A stretch of 64,000 nucleotides of DNA from Candidatus Limnocylindrales bacterium (GCA_035559535.1 DATMBG010000002.1:44451-108450), one strand, 5' to 3'. Positions 15,509-24,860 are shown, counted from the stretch's first letter. Numbers and translations: made by a program. The notes: generated from the sequence alone by a model not told the origin.

Positions 15509-15844
15509 TAAAGTTTTCTCTTTAATTGACTAAAGGCTTTCTAGGTAATAGCAGGAAGGACCAGGGGTCTGCACCTTGGGATATGGCCGGAAAACCCAGC
15601 CTGGGTGATCGGGTTGTAACTACCTTTGTAAACCGGTAGTCGGGGAAGGGCTGAACGCGTTGAGTTCCACTCTAAAAGACCGGTTCTTATAGGCCGACTC
15701 AAAGGAATAACCTGGGCTAAATACGCGGATAAAGTCCTATTTTGTTCTTGACATCCCTTGACGAAAGATGAGATACTTTAAAATTAGGGATATTGATTTG
15801 ATCGAGACCAGGTTATTGTAACACTTTATTCAAGTGGAGGTTAC
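15509..15844. other. intergenic region with GC-rich structured segment
   Basis: No gene is visible. About 15540-15735 is richer in G+C than nearby spacers and full of short complementary blocks, such as ACCCAG/CTGGGT near 15594-15606 and CTACC/GGTAG near 15619-15638. I recognise no riboswitch consensus. The promoter of the next gene lies at its 3' end. Confidence 0.4.
15748..15777 (+). promoter_or_regulatory. promoter of the metallo-beta-lactamase fold gene
   Basis: A perfect TTGACA (15748-15753) is followed after 18 bases by GATACT (15772-15777), a four-of-six -10 match. The gene starts 68 bases further on, after a GTGGAGG ribosome-binding site. Confidence 0.55.
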
Positions 15845-16813
15845 ATGCTGCTAGAGATAACTCGGGATGTTTATCAGTTGACATTACCTCTTCCTTTTCG
15901 CCTTCGGGAAGTCCATGCTTACCTAATTAAAGGACGAGAAGGTTATGGTTTAATAGACTGCGGAATTAATACCCAGGAATGTTTTGAGGCTTTAGAGAAA
16001 AGTATCCTCGAAGCCGGTATCCAGTTAACCGATGTCCATTCGGTCTTCATGACCCACTATCATTCTGATCATTGCGGCTTAGCCGGACGAATTAAAGAGG
16101 TCTCTGGAGCTTCCCTTATCATGCAATCCGGAGAAGCCGAAGCCGTGGAGGCATTTCTGGAAATACCCCCGGAACAAGTGCATGATCCCTGTTTCTATAT
16201 TGAACGCGGACTCCCTACGGAAAAATTCGAAGAAATGCAACAAATATTTCCCTATCTAAAATCTCTCATTTCGCCCCTTAAAATCGATGAGCGTATCGAA
16301 GATGGGATGGAGATATGGTTGGGGGATCTTCGATTCGAGGCTATTTGGACACCTGGGCACACGCCCGGACATGTCTGTCTTTACCAGCCTGAGCGGAAGT
16401 GGCTTTTTTGTGGAGATCATGTTTTGATAAAGATTACGCCCCACGTTGGTCTAAACTCGCGATCCACCCTGGCAAATCCCTTGGCGCACTATTTAGATTC
16501 TCTAAAGAAGGTCATGGGATTAGACGTTAAGCTGGCTTTTCCATCCCATGGACCTCTTATTCGACAATTTAAAGAGCGGGTTCAGGAGCTTATGGTACAC
16601 CATAACCAGAGAAAGGAAGCCATTCTCCATATCCTGGGAAAAGAGCGAAAGTCTGCCTACGAAATTTCCACGGCTCTTTTTGGGGTTCGCTCCACACACT
16701 TTGAAAACTGGATGGCTTTCGCCGAAACCTTAGCGCACCTGGTGCTCCTGGCTTCTGAGGATAAGCTGGAAGAGATCCGGGAGAACGGACATGTTTTATA
16801 CCAAATCCGATAG
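15845..16813 (+). CDS. metallo-beta-lactamase fold hydrolase (LACTB2-like)
   Basis: A 322-residue hydrolase with the metal motif HYHSDH at residues 71-76, a second ligand region in TPGHTPGH, and GDHVL with the bridging Asp. The C-terminal 80 residues form a predicted winged-helix-like tail, as in LACTB2-type and glyoxalase II-like enzymes. These hydrolyse thioesters, esters or RNA; the substrate is not predictable. GTGGAGG precedes the ATG at good distance. It has its own promoter and no obvious partner. Confidence 0.82.
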   Translation: MLLEITRDVYQLTLPLPFRLREVHAYLIKGREGYGLIDCGINTQECFEALEKSILEAGIQLTDVHSVFMTHYHSDHCGLAGRIKEVSGASLIMQSGEAEAVEAFLEIPPEQVHDPCFYIERGLPTEKFEEMQQIFPYLKSLISPLKIDERIEDGMEIWLGDLRFEAIWTPGHTPGHVCLYQPERKWLFCGDHVLIKITPHVGLNSRSTLANPLAHYLDSLKKVMGLDVKLAFPSHGPLIRQFKERVQELMVHHNQRKEAILHILGKERKSAYEISTALFGVRSTHFENWMAFAETLAHLVLLASEDKLEEIRENGHVLYQIR

Positions 16814-17119
16814 CTTCCAGTGGACGAAGGACCACCGGGTAAAACCCGGGAAACTAGATTTTTATTACCTGGCCGAAAGGGTCATGCATAAAACCTGAGA
16901 AATTACTTAAAAATATTTTCTAATGCCAATTTGCCTTTAATATCTCACGTAGAGGCAGGTTTGAAACCTGCCTGTAGAGAAGGATTGTATCCCTGTCCCA
17001 TGAAAGGCAAATGGGTATAAAACCCCAAGATCTTAAGGTTTCCGGGGTTGATGAGATAATTGAAATAATTTCTGAAAGTTTTAGGTGGTTTCTGGTAAGT
17101 AGGTTAAACGTCTCGTTTG
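16814..17119. other. intergenic region with one REP-like palindrome
   Basis: No gene. The only clear structure is the palindrome at 16953-16973. The rest is AT-rich spacer. Confidence 0.45.
16953..16973. repeat. REP-like palindrome
   Basis: AGGCAGGTTT and AAACCTGCCT form a perfect 10-bp inverted repeat around one base, flanked by GTAG on both sides. The same GTAG/GGCG style recurs at 23485, 53731 and 55246. Confidence 0.75.
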
Positions 17120-18781
17120 ATGAGTGATAGAATTCTTTTAGCCATGAAAGTAGCTACAGCCGAAGAAATCCGGGATATTGATCGGAGGGCCATTTACGAG
17201 TATGGGATTCCGGGAGTAGTTCTTATGGAAAATGCGGGCGCCGGTACGGCCCGTATCCTGTTGGAGAAGTATGGACCCCTGTTGGGGAAGCGGGTAGGAG
17301 TGGTGTGTGGAAAAGGAAAAAATGGAGGAGACGGCTTTGTTGTGGCTCGACATCTGGTTAATCAAGGGGTTATCACAGAAGTTGCTCTTTTGACCGAGAA
17401 ATCCAAGGTTCAGGGGGATGCCCGGATCAATCTAGACATCGCAGACCGCATGGGAATTCCTATTCTGGAGGCACCTGACCCGGAGAGTTTTTCCAGAGTT
17501 AAGGAAATTCTCCTGAGATCGGATCTTATTGTGGATGCAATTTTAGGAACAGGTTTAACGGCAGGAGTTGCCGGGTTTTATAGGGATGTTATAGAATTGA
17601 TCAATAGCCTGCAAAAACCCGTTGTAGCCGTGGATATCCCCTCGGGACTGAGCTCAGATACGGGAGAGATACCGGGAAGCTGTATCCGGGCGGATCTGAC
17701 AGTAACCTTCGGATTGCCAAAGCGAGGTCTCATCCTCTACCCTGCGGCAGAGTTCGTCGGAGAACTCAAGGTAATTCCCATCGGAATTCCTGAGAAGGTG
17801 ATTTCAGAGGCCGGTATCAAAGTTAATCTCCTAGAAGCCCAGGATATACAGGCTGCTTTAGCGGGTAGTCAGGTAATTAATCGTCCGGCCAACTCCCATA
17901 AAGGAACCTATGGGCATGTACTGGTCATAGCAGGTTCCAGGGGGAAGACGGGAGCGGCCTTGATGAGCTCGCGGAGTGCTCTTCGGGTGGGAGCCGGTTT
18001 GGTCACTTTAGGTTTACCTGAAAGCCTGAACGATTTCTTGGAAGCAGCGTCCTTCGAAGTGATGACCGTACCTTTGCCGGAGACCTCTGAAGGAACCTTT
18101 AGCCATAAAGCTGCTGATTGGATCTTGATGGGCGCAGAGGGTCGAGCCCCTCTATCGGCAGGAAAAAATGTCATCGCCTTGGGCCCCGGGCTTTCAACCC
18201 ATCCTGAGACCCTGGAGTTGGTTTACGATCTCGTTCAGAACTCCCATCAACCTCTGGTAATTGACGCCGATGGAATCAATGCCTTAGCCCGAAAACCTGA
18301 GATTTTACTCCAGGCCCAGGCTCCGGTGGTTATCACCCCTCATCCTGGAGAGATGGCCCGATTTCTGGGAGAGAAAAACATTCAATCCCGACGAATTGAA
18401 GTGGCCCAAGAAACAGCTAAGAAATATGGAATCTATGTAGTTTTGAAGGGAGCCCGGACGATTATCTGCGATCCAAATGGAGAAGTTTTTATTAATTTAA
18501 CCGGTAACCCGGGAATGGCGACAGGAGGAACCGGAGATGTGCTCACCGGAATTTTGGCCGGGTTAATCGCCCAGGGGCTACCCATTTTAGACGCCCTAAA
18601 AGTAGGGGTTTATCTTCACGGCCTGGCGGGGGATCTGGCCGCACAAGATAAAGGAGAACCCGGTCTAATTGCCGGGGATGTGATGGAACAAATTCCCTAT
18701 GCTATTAAAAAATTGTCCTCTGTGGGTTATCCGTTGTCCGTTGTTAGAAATTCGTTGGGAGAAGTCCTGGCTAAAAACTAA
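17120..18781 (+). CDS. nnr: bifunctional NAD(P)HX epimerase/ADP-dependent dehydratase
   Basis: A 553-residue two-domain protein that repairs hydrated NAD(P)H. The N-terminal YjeF-N/epimerase domain (about 10-225) has VLMENAG, GKGKNGGDGFVVARHL and DAILGTGL. The C-terminal ribokinase-like dehydratase domain (about 235-540) has NSHKGTYGHVLVIAG and the signature GTGDVLTGILAG. Both catalytic modules look complete. The first ATG after an overlapping TTG was used; an alternative ATG nine codons on (17144) starts at the conserved MKVATAEEI. The last 20 residues are encoded by CCGTTGTCCGTTG-type repeat sequence seen elsewhere between genes, so the tail is probably a recent addition. Confidence 0.93.
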   Translation: MSDRILLAMKVATAEEIRDIDRRAIYEYGIPGVVLMENAGAGTARILLEKYGPLLGKRVGVVCGKGKNGGDGFVVARHLVNQGVITEVALLTEKSKVQGDARINLDIADRMGIPILEAPDPESFSRVKEILLRSDLIVDAILGTGLTAGVAGFYRDVIELINSLQKPVVAVDIPSGLSSDTGEIPGSCIRADLTVTFGLPKRGLILYPAAEFVGELKVIPIGIPEKVISEAGIKVNLLEAQDIQAALAGSQVINRPANSHKGTYGHVLVIAGSRGKTGAALMSSRSALRVGAGLVTLGLPESLNDFLEAASFEVMTVPLPETSEGTFSHKAADWILMGAEGRAPLSAGKNVIALGPGLSTHPETLELVYDLVQNSHQPLVIDADGINALARKPEILLQAQAPVVITPHPGEMARFLGEKNIQSRRIEVAQETAKKYGIYVVLKGARTIICDPNGEVFINLTGNPGMATGGTGDVLTGILAGLIAQGLPILDALKVGVYLHGLAGDLAAQDKGEPGLIAGDVMEQIPYAIKKLSSVGYPLSVVRNSLGEVLAKN

Positions 18782-18829
18782 CTAAAATAACAAGGGACAA
18801 CAGGTAATCAACAGGAGACAAAAGAGTCT

Positions 18830-19579
18830 ATGTTAAAATGGTTTGAAAACAAATACCTTTCAATCCTCCTGCTACTCTTTGCGGTAGCTTTACTGACGGG
18901 TTGTGGGGCCGTCCTTGGTCCGAATTCACGAACGGTTTTTTTGGAAACAGGAGAAGATTACCTGGTTTCTGGAGATTATGACCAGGCCATAAAAACTTTC
19001 GATTCGATTCTAACCGATAATCCCAAAGATGTTAAAGCCCTGGTGGGTTCCGGAATTGCATATTACCAGCAAGGGAAGTATGAAAAAGCCTTAGAGAAGC
19101 TTACTCGGGCCAAAGAATTAGACCCGGATGATGAACAAGCCCGTCTCTATCTGGGTTTAACTTACCTTAAAAAAGGAGAAGATCAGAAAGCCTTAGCAGA
19201 GTGGAAAGAATACACCGAGCTCATTTCAACCGGCAAGTTCACCGATCTCGTCCGACGGGCCATAGCTATTTTGAGTAAAGAAAATGTCACTCTGGAAGAA
19301 CGCGACTTTGTAGTATCCAGTATCGAGTATGCAACCCAGCAAGAACGAAAAGTCCTTGTTCAGGATCTGGGAGTCGGTGGGGGAAGTTCCTATTCTATAG
19401 GGTCCTCAACCTTAGGCTATCCTCCTTTTGGGATCTTTAATTACAATTACGGATACGGATCAGCTCTTCAACCGGTACCTTCGAATACTTATATCATCAT
19501 CAGGACTACCCCATCTCCGACCAGGACTAATATCCGGGGTGGGATAGAGACGAGAATTCGAACTTTACAGGGTAAGTAA
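18830..19579 (+). CDS. TPR lipoprotein
   Basis: A 249-residue protein with a signal peptide and lipobox LTGC (Cys25), so it should be lipidated and tethered to the envelope. Residues about 42-145 hold three TPR units (for example AIKTFDSILTDNPKDVKALVGSG and the following pair). The tail is rich in Gly, Ser, Tyr and Pro. TPR lipoproteins usually assemble outer-membrane or secretion complexes. It lies 48 bases after nnr and 78 before the beta-barrel gene; a functional pairing with the latter is plausible but not shown. Confidence 0.8.
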   Translation: MLKWFENKYLSILLLLFAVALLTGCGAVLGPNSRTVFLETGEDYLVSGDYDQAIKTFDSILTDNPKDVKALVGSGIAYYQQGKYEKALEKLTRAKELDPDDEQARLYLGLTYLKKGEDQKALAEWKEYTELISTGKFTDLVRRAIAILSKENVTLEERDFVVSSIEYATQQERKVLVQDLGVGGGSSYSIGSSTLGYPPFGIFNYNYGYGSALQPVPSNTYIIIRTTPSPTRTNIRGGIETRIRTLQGK

Positions 19580-19657
19580 ACATCGCCCCGTGTTTGTTGT
19601 CTGTAGTTCGTTAGGATCTGTTAGGGACCGCGAACAACGGATAGCGGACCATAGACC

Positions 19658-20290
19658 GTGGATAAAAATTGGATTCTTTTTGTTGTCCTGTTGTTAAGTA
19701 TCACCTTTTTTGCTTTACCGGCCTTGGCAGAAATTAAAGCAGGGACTTCAGAACTGGGGTTAAGTTTAGGCGTCCTTCGAGGAGATGATCTTGGCTCGGT
19801 TTTAGTATCTTTTCCAGATGATCCGACCACACCTCAGGATGAAAGTCAAGTTTTACCCTTTGAGACTCAAGTAAAAGACGGCTTCTTCCTGGGGTTTGAA
19901 TATACCTTTCATTTTACAACCTGGTTGGGTACAGAACTGGATCTGGCCCTTATCCCCAATGTATCCGTGGAAGCTTCGGATTTAGGTAAGCTCTTCGACA
20001 TGGACATTCGTTTCTTCAATGCCAACGCCGTTGTACATCTACTGAATGGTCGCTTTGTTCCCTTTGTAACGGCTGGAATTGGAATTGCCGACTTCAGTAG
20101 CGAAACCATCGATTCGACCCAGTTCATCAATGAATCCGACTTTGCACTCAACTTTGGAGGTGGTTTCAAAGTATTTTTGACCGATACTTTTCTTCTTCGG
20201 GCAGATATCCGAGATTATCGAACGACACCTGAAGATTTAAATACCCTGAACCTGATTCGGATTAGTGGAGGGGTTGCGTTTACCTTTTGA
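19658..20290 (+). CDS. outer-membrane beta-barrel protein (OmpA/porin-like fold)
   Basis: A 210-residue protein, GTG start, with a signal peptide (cleavage probably after ALA at about 23). The mature part is a series of amphipathic strands with alternating aromatic residues (GFEYTFHFTTWLG, FVPFVTAGIGIA, NFGGGFKVFLTD). It ends GGVAFTF, the terminal Phe of Bam-assembled barrels. Length suggests an eight-stranded barrel. No OmpA-type peptidoglycan domain follows. Confidence 0.78.
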   Translation: MDKNWILFVVLLLSITFFALPALAEIKAGTSELGLSLGVLRGDDLGSVLVSFPDDPTTPQDESQVLPFETQVKDGFFLGFEYTFHFTTWLGTELDLALIPNVSVEASDLGKLFDMDIRFFNANAVVHLLNGRFVPFVTAGIGIADFSSETIDSTQFINESDFALNFGGGFKVFLTDTFLLRADIRDYRTTPEDLNTLNLIRISGGVAFTF

Positions 20291-20380
20291 TTTTTATTCA
20301 AGGTGGGAAGTGTGGGGGGGGGGAGTAGAGTGAAGTATCGGCCCTCCCTTCTATCTCCCCATCCGAGACGAAGGACAGAG

Positions 20381-21142
20381 TTGGTCTACGACAAGCTAAA
20401 ACTAGATGGAAAAGTTGCCCTGGTCACAGGAGGTGGGCGGGGTTTGGGAAGGGCTATGGCTCAAGCGCTGGCAGAGGCAGGGGCCGACGTAGTTGTTGTA
20501 AGTCGAACGGTTCAAGAAATTGAAGAAACTGCTGATTCCATTCGGAAAATGGGAAGGAAGGCCCTGGCAATCCCAACCGATATCCTCCAGATTCAGCAGG
20601 TAGAAAAGGCCGTCCAGATAACCCTGAAAGAATTTGGGAAGATCGATATTCTGGTCAATAATTCGGGAGTTGCGGTGGTTAAACCTCTGTTAGATCTTAC
20701 CCTGGAGGAATGGAATCAGGTTATTCAGACCAATTTAACCGGGGTTTTCATTGTATCTAAAACGGTCGGAAAGCACATGGCCGAGCGAAGGCAGGGAAAA
20801 GTTATCAATATGGCTTCCGTTGCCGGGGTTCGAGGTGTTACGACCCTATCGGCTTATGCAGCCAGTAAAGCCGCTGTGATTAACCTCACCCGATGCATGG
20901 CCGCAGAATGGGTTAAATATAACATTCGAGTCAATGCCATTGCCCCGGGTTATTTCTATACTTCTATGTCTGCACCTGGTTTAGATAATGAAAAAATTCG
21001 GGAAGCCATTCTCTCTAAAATTCCCCTTCGCCGGGTGGGACAACCTGAAGAACTTGGACCCCTGGTGGTATACCTGGCTTCCGAAGCATCCGATTTTATG
21101 ACCGGAGAAACTATCTTTATTGATGGAGGTCAATCTATCTGA
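20381..21142 (+). CDS. short-chain dehydrogenase/reductase (FabG-like)
   Basis: A 253-residue classical SDR: TGGGRGLGRAMA nucleotide-binding loop, NNSG, active Ser in INMASVAG, and YAASK with catalytic Tyr and Lys; it ends FIDGGQSI. It reduces or oxidises a carbonyl/alcohol with NAD(P)(H); substrate unknown. A TTG start at 20381 is chosen because AAGGA lies five bases upstream and it matches where SDRs begin. A longer reading from 20303 would add 26 residues of repeat-derived, Pro/Arg-rich sequence. It follows the beta-barrel gene. Confidence 0.85.
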   Translation: MVYDKLKLDGKVALVTGGGRGLGRAMAQALAEAGADVVVVSRTVQEIEETADSIRKMGRKALAIPTDILQIQQVEKAVQITLKEFGKIDILVNNSGVAVVKPLLDLTLEEWNQVIQTNLTGVFIVSKTVGKHMAERRQGKVINMASVAGVRGVTTLSAYAASKAAVINLTRCMAAEWVKYNIRVNAIAPGYFYTSMSAPGLDNEKIREAILSKIPLRRVGQPEELGPLVVYLASEASDFMTGETIFIDGGQSI

Positions 21143-21246
21143 TGGAAGAGGTGTGGGAGAACGGAGGAATGGGGGAAAGGAGATTCTAAAAATCGATCTT
21201 TCTGACTCTCCGATCTCTTTATTCTTCCCTTCTTTAATCCCCTGAC

Positions 21247-22332
21247 GTGGGCGATAAAATTCAACAGAACGGAGACATCTATCAAACTAAGGAACTTCTC
21301 CGCGTCCTTTCATACCTTCAATACCCTGTAGCCCTTTTGAACCTGAGCGGAACGATAAAATGGGCCAATCCGGCCCTGGAGAGACTTTGGGGTTACAACC
21401 AGGAGGAATTGAAAAGAAAAAAAATAACTTTCCTTTACTCCAAGGAATCTCGAAAGAACTTGCCAAAAATTCAAGAGATCTTAACTAAAGATAGCTGGCA
21501 GGGTGACCTTGTGGTTCTTAGAAAAGATAAAACAGAATCTCCTGTCTCTGTAGCCCTCCAGGTCATACGGGATGACGAGGGAAAACCGCTATCCCTCCTC
21601 AAACTTATTCAGGAATTAACTTCCCAAAAAGCCATGGAAAAACAGTTGATCCAATCTGAAAAGCTGATTGTGATCGGAACTTTAGCGGCAGGAGTTGCCC
21701 ACGAGCTGAATCAACCCCTTATGGTCATCCGGGGCTACACCCAGATTCTTCTCTCTAACCATCAGAATGATCCCGAATTAAAAGACTCCCTTAAAAGAAT
21801 TGAAGGGCAAACCACTCGAATGATGAAGATCATCCAACATCTGAGGGATTTTTCCAGAGGATCCACCGGAATGAAGGAACCCCTCTCCATCAATCAAATC
21901 ATTGAAAATGCCTTTACTTTACTTAATCAACAACTGAAAGCTCACAATATTGAGGTTATCAAGGAGCTGGCTCAAGACCTCCCTCAAATTAAGGCCGATG
22001 CCAATCAATTGGAGCAGGTCATTATCAACTTAATTGTAAATGCCCGGGATGCCCTGGATCAAAAGGGAGGTGGAGAAATCAAAGTGGTCAGTCGCTTTAA
22101 AAAGCCCGATAAGGTAGAGGTTTTAGTCTCGGATACAGGGATTGGCATGCCACCCCATATAAAAAATCACATTTTTGAACCCTTCTTTACCACTAAGGAA
22201 GCTGGAAAAGGAACCGGCCTGGGATTGAATATCAGTCAGAGAATTATTAAAGATCATGGAGGAGACATCTCTGTGACCAGTACGGAAGGGAAAGGAACAA
22301 CCTTTGTTCTGACCTTCCCGATCTATAAGTAG
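21247..22332 (+). CDS. PAS-domain sensor histidine kinase, soluble
   Basis: A 361-residue kinase with no membrane segment. A PAS domain (about 15-125) is followed by the H-box VAHELNQPLMVIRGY with phospho-acceptor His152. The ATPase domain shows N-box NLIVNARDAL, G1 DTGIGMP, F-box EPFFTTKEAGKG and G2 GTGLGLNI. The start is GTG without a clear ribosome-binding site. No response regulator is next to it, so it is an orphan kinase sensing a cytoplasmic signal through PAS. Confidence 0.9.
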   Translation: MGDKIQQNGDIYQTKELLRVLSYLQYPVALLNLSGTIKWANPALERLWGYNQEELKRKKITFLYSKESRKNLPKIQEILTKDSWQGDLVVLRKDKTESPVSVALQVIRDDEGKPLSLLKLIQELTSQKAMEKQLIQSEKLIVIGTLAAGVAHELNQPLMVIRGYTQILLSNHQNDPELKDSLKRIEGQTTRMMKIIQHLRDFSRGSTGMKEPLSINQIIENAFTLLNQQLKAHNIEVIKELAQDLPQIKADANQLEQVIINLIVNARDALDQKGGGEIKVVSRFKKPDKVEVLVSDTGIGMPPHIKNHIFEPFFTTKEAGKGTGLGLNISQRIIKDHGGDISVTSTEGKGTTFVLTFPIYK

Positions 22333-22461
22333 CAACTTGTTTGATGTTCGTTGTTCTCAACAATCGTTGGCCCCTATAGATAGATGGTTAATTAGCCGTC
22401 CGTTATCTGTTGTCCATATGGATAGGGATACACTATGGACAATGGACAACGGAGAAAACTC

Positions 22462-23436
22462 ATGAAACCTAAAGTGTTTGTCTCTAGAATGCTTCCGCAG
22501 AGTGCCCTGGATATCATCAAACAGAACTGTGACATGGAGCTTAATACCGCCGATGTTCGATTGAGTAAACAGGAGTTAATCGATAAAATCCGCGATAAAG
22601 AGGGCCTTCTTTGCCTTTTAACAGATACCATCGATGCCGAGGTTTTAAACTCCAGTCCCACGCTTAAAATTGTAGCCAATGTTGCCGTTGGATATAACAA
22701 TATTGATGTTAAGGCCGCCACTCAAAGAAAAATTATGGTTACCAATACACCCGGGGTTTTGGATAATACAACCGGTGATTTTACGTGGGCTTTACTTCTG
22801 GCCGTTGCCCGTCGGGTCGTCGAAGCAGATAAGTTTACCCGGGCAGGTCTTTATAAAGAATGGGGGCTTCAATTATTCCTGGGTGCAGATGTTTATGGAA
22901 AAACCTTAGGTATTATCGGATTAGGAAGAATCGGACAGGTGGTTGCCAAACGGGCCCAGGGATTCGATATGCGGATCCTTTACTATGATGTTGTAAGAGC
23001 CAAACCGGAAATCGAAGAACGTTACAAAGCCACCTTTGTGGATAAGGATACCCTTCTGAGGGAATCTGATTTTGTGACATTACATGTCCCTTTATTCCCT
23101 GAGACTACCCACTTCATATCCACCCGAGAATTTAACCTTATGAAACCCACAGCTTTCCTGATCAACGCCTCACGAGGACCTGTGGTGGATGAAGCAGCCC
23201 TGGTAGAGGCTTTAAGAACCAGGCGAATTGCCGGTGCGGCTTTAGATGTTTATGAGAAGGAACCTGAGATTCATCCGGGTTTAATTCCTCTGGATAATGT
23301 GGTTCTGGCTCCTCACATTGCCAGCGCTTCTGTAGAAACCAGGACAAAAATGGCCGTCATGGCCGCAGAAAACCTGGTTGCAGGCGTTACAGGGAAAAGA
23401 CCTCCCAATCTCGTAAATCCAGAAGTTTTACAGTAA
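22462..23436 (+). CDS. D-2-hydroxyacid dehydrogenase (glyoxylate/hydroxypyruvate reductase-like)
   Basis: A 324-residue dehydrogenase. The Rossmann motif GIIGLGRIGQVVAKRA is followed by catalytic Arg in INASRGPVVDEAAL, then Glu (YEKEPEIHPGL) and His in LAPHIASAS. The sequence resembles GyaR/GhrB glyoxylate reductases, which reduce glyoxylate or hydroxypyruvate with NAD(P)H. The malate synthase at 40158 is another glyoxylate enzyme in this window, but the two are far apart. The ATG used has GGAG eight bases upstream; an upstream GTG-type reading lies in repeat-derived sequence. Confidence 0.88.
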   Translation: MKPKVFVSRMLPQSALDIIKQNCDMELNTADVRLSKQELIDKIRDKEGLLCLLTDTIDAEVLNSSPTLKIVANVAVGYNNIDVKAATQRKIMVTNTPGVLDNTTGDFTWALLLAVARRVVEADKFTRAGLYKEWGLQLFLGADVYGKTLGIIGLGRIGQVVAKRAQGFDMRILYYDVVRAKPEIEERYKATFVDKDTLLRESDFVTLHVPLFPETTHFISTREFNLMKPTAFLINASRGPVVDEAALVEALRTRRIAGAALDVYEKEPEIHPGLIPLDNVVLAPHIASASVETRTKMAVMAAENLVAGVTGKRPPNLVNPEVLQ

Positions 23437-23484
23437 CCCGTCCACCTGACAGGCAGGAAGGGAAGGAATTAATTTAGAATTATA

Positions 23485-23505
23485 AGGCGAAACCCTGTTT
23501 CGCCT
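23485..23505. repeat. REP-like palindrome
   Basis: AGGCGAAAC and GTTTCGCCT form a 9-bp perfect inverted repeat with a 3-base loop after the dehydrogenase gene. No U-tract follows. Confidence 0.65.
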
Positions 23506-23605
23506 CTCCTAAACTCAAGACCCCCCGCTCTCTGACTTCCCACTCAGAGTAATAAGCTGCTCAGAGAGATCCTGTTTCCATACTGATTTGGCAAAATGAT
23601 GACTT

Positions 23606-24262
23606 ATGAACCCTGTCATGTTAAGGAAAATCATTGCCCGGCAATATCAATGGCATGAAGCCCGATTTCAAACCCAAAACGTTTCTATTTCGGGCTCTGA
23701 TCCGATTCCGGTCGTTGAGCCGAAAATCTGTACGGTTCAAGATATTTACAAATGCCTTCATCAAGGAGAGTTTGGAATGGGTCATCTTATTGGGGATGTA
23801 GATCAGGCCCGAGCCTGGTTTAAAAAGGAATTTGAGGAAGCTATCCCCGAGGAAGAAGAACCTCTGAGAGAAATAGTCTCTATAGATGGCCAGACCCTCC
23901 GAATCAATTTCCGTCCTTATAAGGCCCGGATCGGTAAGGATCCGGTTGCCAGAGAGAAACTTTTTCAGATTTGTGTGGAATCAGCCCGTAGTTCTCAAGG
24001 ATCTCCAGAACACTTTTTTACTCTCTTAGAGACCTTTCTTCAGCTTAATCAGAACCACACTATTCAAATCAAAGGGATTATTTACGCCTTTCCGTTTAAG
24101 GTTCTGGAGGGTTTTCTTGAAGGAATTCAACAAACCTGGCGAGATACCGGACAGGTTCCCGTTTATCATCATTCGGAGGTCTATCGGATCCATAACAGGC
24201 CTGCCTATCGGGTAGTAAACAGGAAGTTTTTAGCCGAGCTCCTACCGGGCTCGGTGGGATAG
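23606..24262 (+). CDS. conserved-looking protein of unknown function
   Basis: A 218-residue soluble protein; I do not recognise the family. Visible features are LHQGEFGMGHLIGD (about 50-63), an acidic stretch EEAIPEEEEPL, and a C-terminal HHSEVYRIHNRPAYRVV with several His, Tyr and Arg residues that look conserved and could bind a ligand or metal. No signal peptide. It is followed by a bidirectional terminator at 24443-24486 and has no operon partner. Confidence 0.65.
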   Translation: MNPVMLRKIIARQYQWHEARFQTQNVSISGSDPIPVVEPKICTVQDIYKCLHQGEFGMGHLIGDVDQARAWFKKEFEEAIPEEEEPLREIVSIDGQTLRINFRPYKARIGKDPVAREKLFQICVESARSSQGSPEHFFTLLETFLQLNQNHTIQIKGIIYAFPFKVLEGFLEGIQQTWRDTGQVPVYHHSEVYRIHNRPAYRVVNRKFLAELLPGSVG

Positions 24263-24442
24263 AGAACTTTTATACCCATGTAAATTTCAGAAAAGTTTTA
24301 AAATAACTCTGTTCTCGTGGATTTCTTGTAATACCAACTTCCCATTGAAATTCGATCTGAGCATAGAGGCATGTTGCAACGTACCCTTGCCCTCTGGGGA
24401 TAATTTCAAAATGAATTTGGTCTAAGAAATTCTTCAAAAATG

Positions 24443-24486
24443 AAAAAGCCTGAACAGAGTTCATTTGAGCTTTGTTCAGGCTTTTT
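24443..24486. terminator. bidirectional intrinsic terminator
   Basis: GCCTGAACA (24448-24456) pairs with TGTTCAGGC (24473-24481), with AAAAA before and TTTTT after, so it works on both strands. It separates the convergent genes at 23606-24262 and 24507-24860. Confidence 0.85.
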
Positions 24487-24506
24487 GGTGCCAGGCCAGA
24501 TTCAGC

Positions 24507-24860
24507 TTACTTATTAAGCCAGGGCCATTTAACAGCTTCTGCAGAGAAAGTCGTAGTTCCTACCATCTTACCCTCGATGGTTACATTCTTCTTTTCCTCG
24601 GCTGAAAGTCTCGGAATATCTTTTAGAAGAGGAGATTCCTGTAGAAGAACCAACTTACCATCCTGGGTTTTAACCACGTGGGGATGATCCCCACCCGGGC
24701 AAACTCCTGGCTCGAGTTTTACTCCATCGGCCGTCGGCAATACACAATAAATATGCCCTGTAATAGCCTGTTTTTCCTCTGCAGCCAGAACTAAGGTCGC
24801 CGTGAAAATCCAGAGAACCACCATGACCCCGGATATGACTTGTTTTAGATTCAATCTCAT
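24507..24860 (-). CDS. small exported protein of unknown function
   Basis: A 117-residue protein with a signal peptide (cleavage near VLAA at about 26). The mature part holds GHIYCVLPTADG and CPGGDHPHVV, giving two cysteines and nearby His residues that could form a disulfide or metal site; the overall pattern is a small beta barrel. I do not recognise the family. AAAGG lies before the ATG. It ends at the shared terminator. Confidence 0.65.
   Translation of the reverse strand: MRLNLKQVISGVMVVLWIFTATLVLAAEEKQAITGHIYCVLPTADGVKLEPGVCPGGDHPHVVKTQDGKLVLLQESPLLKDIPRLSAEEKKNVTIEGKMVGTTTFSAEAVKWPWLNK

Noticed and set aside
20303-20380. Longer SDR N-terminus from 20303
   Set aside because: Sequence is repeat-like and the TTG at 20381 has a good ribosome-binding site at the usual SDR start.
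24270-24464. 64-residue minus-strand frame
   Set aside because: It starts inside the bidirectional terminator and has no ribosome-binding site; not supportable as a gene.
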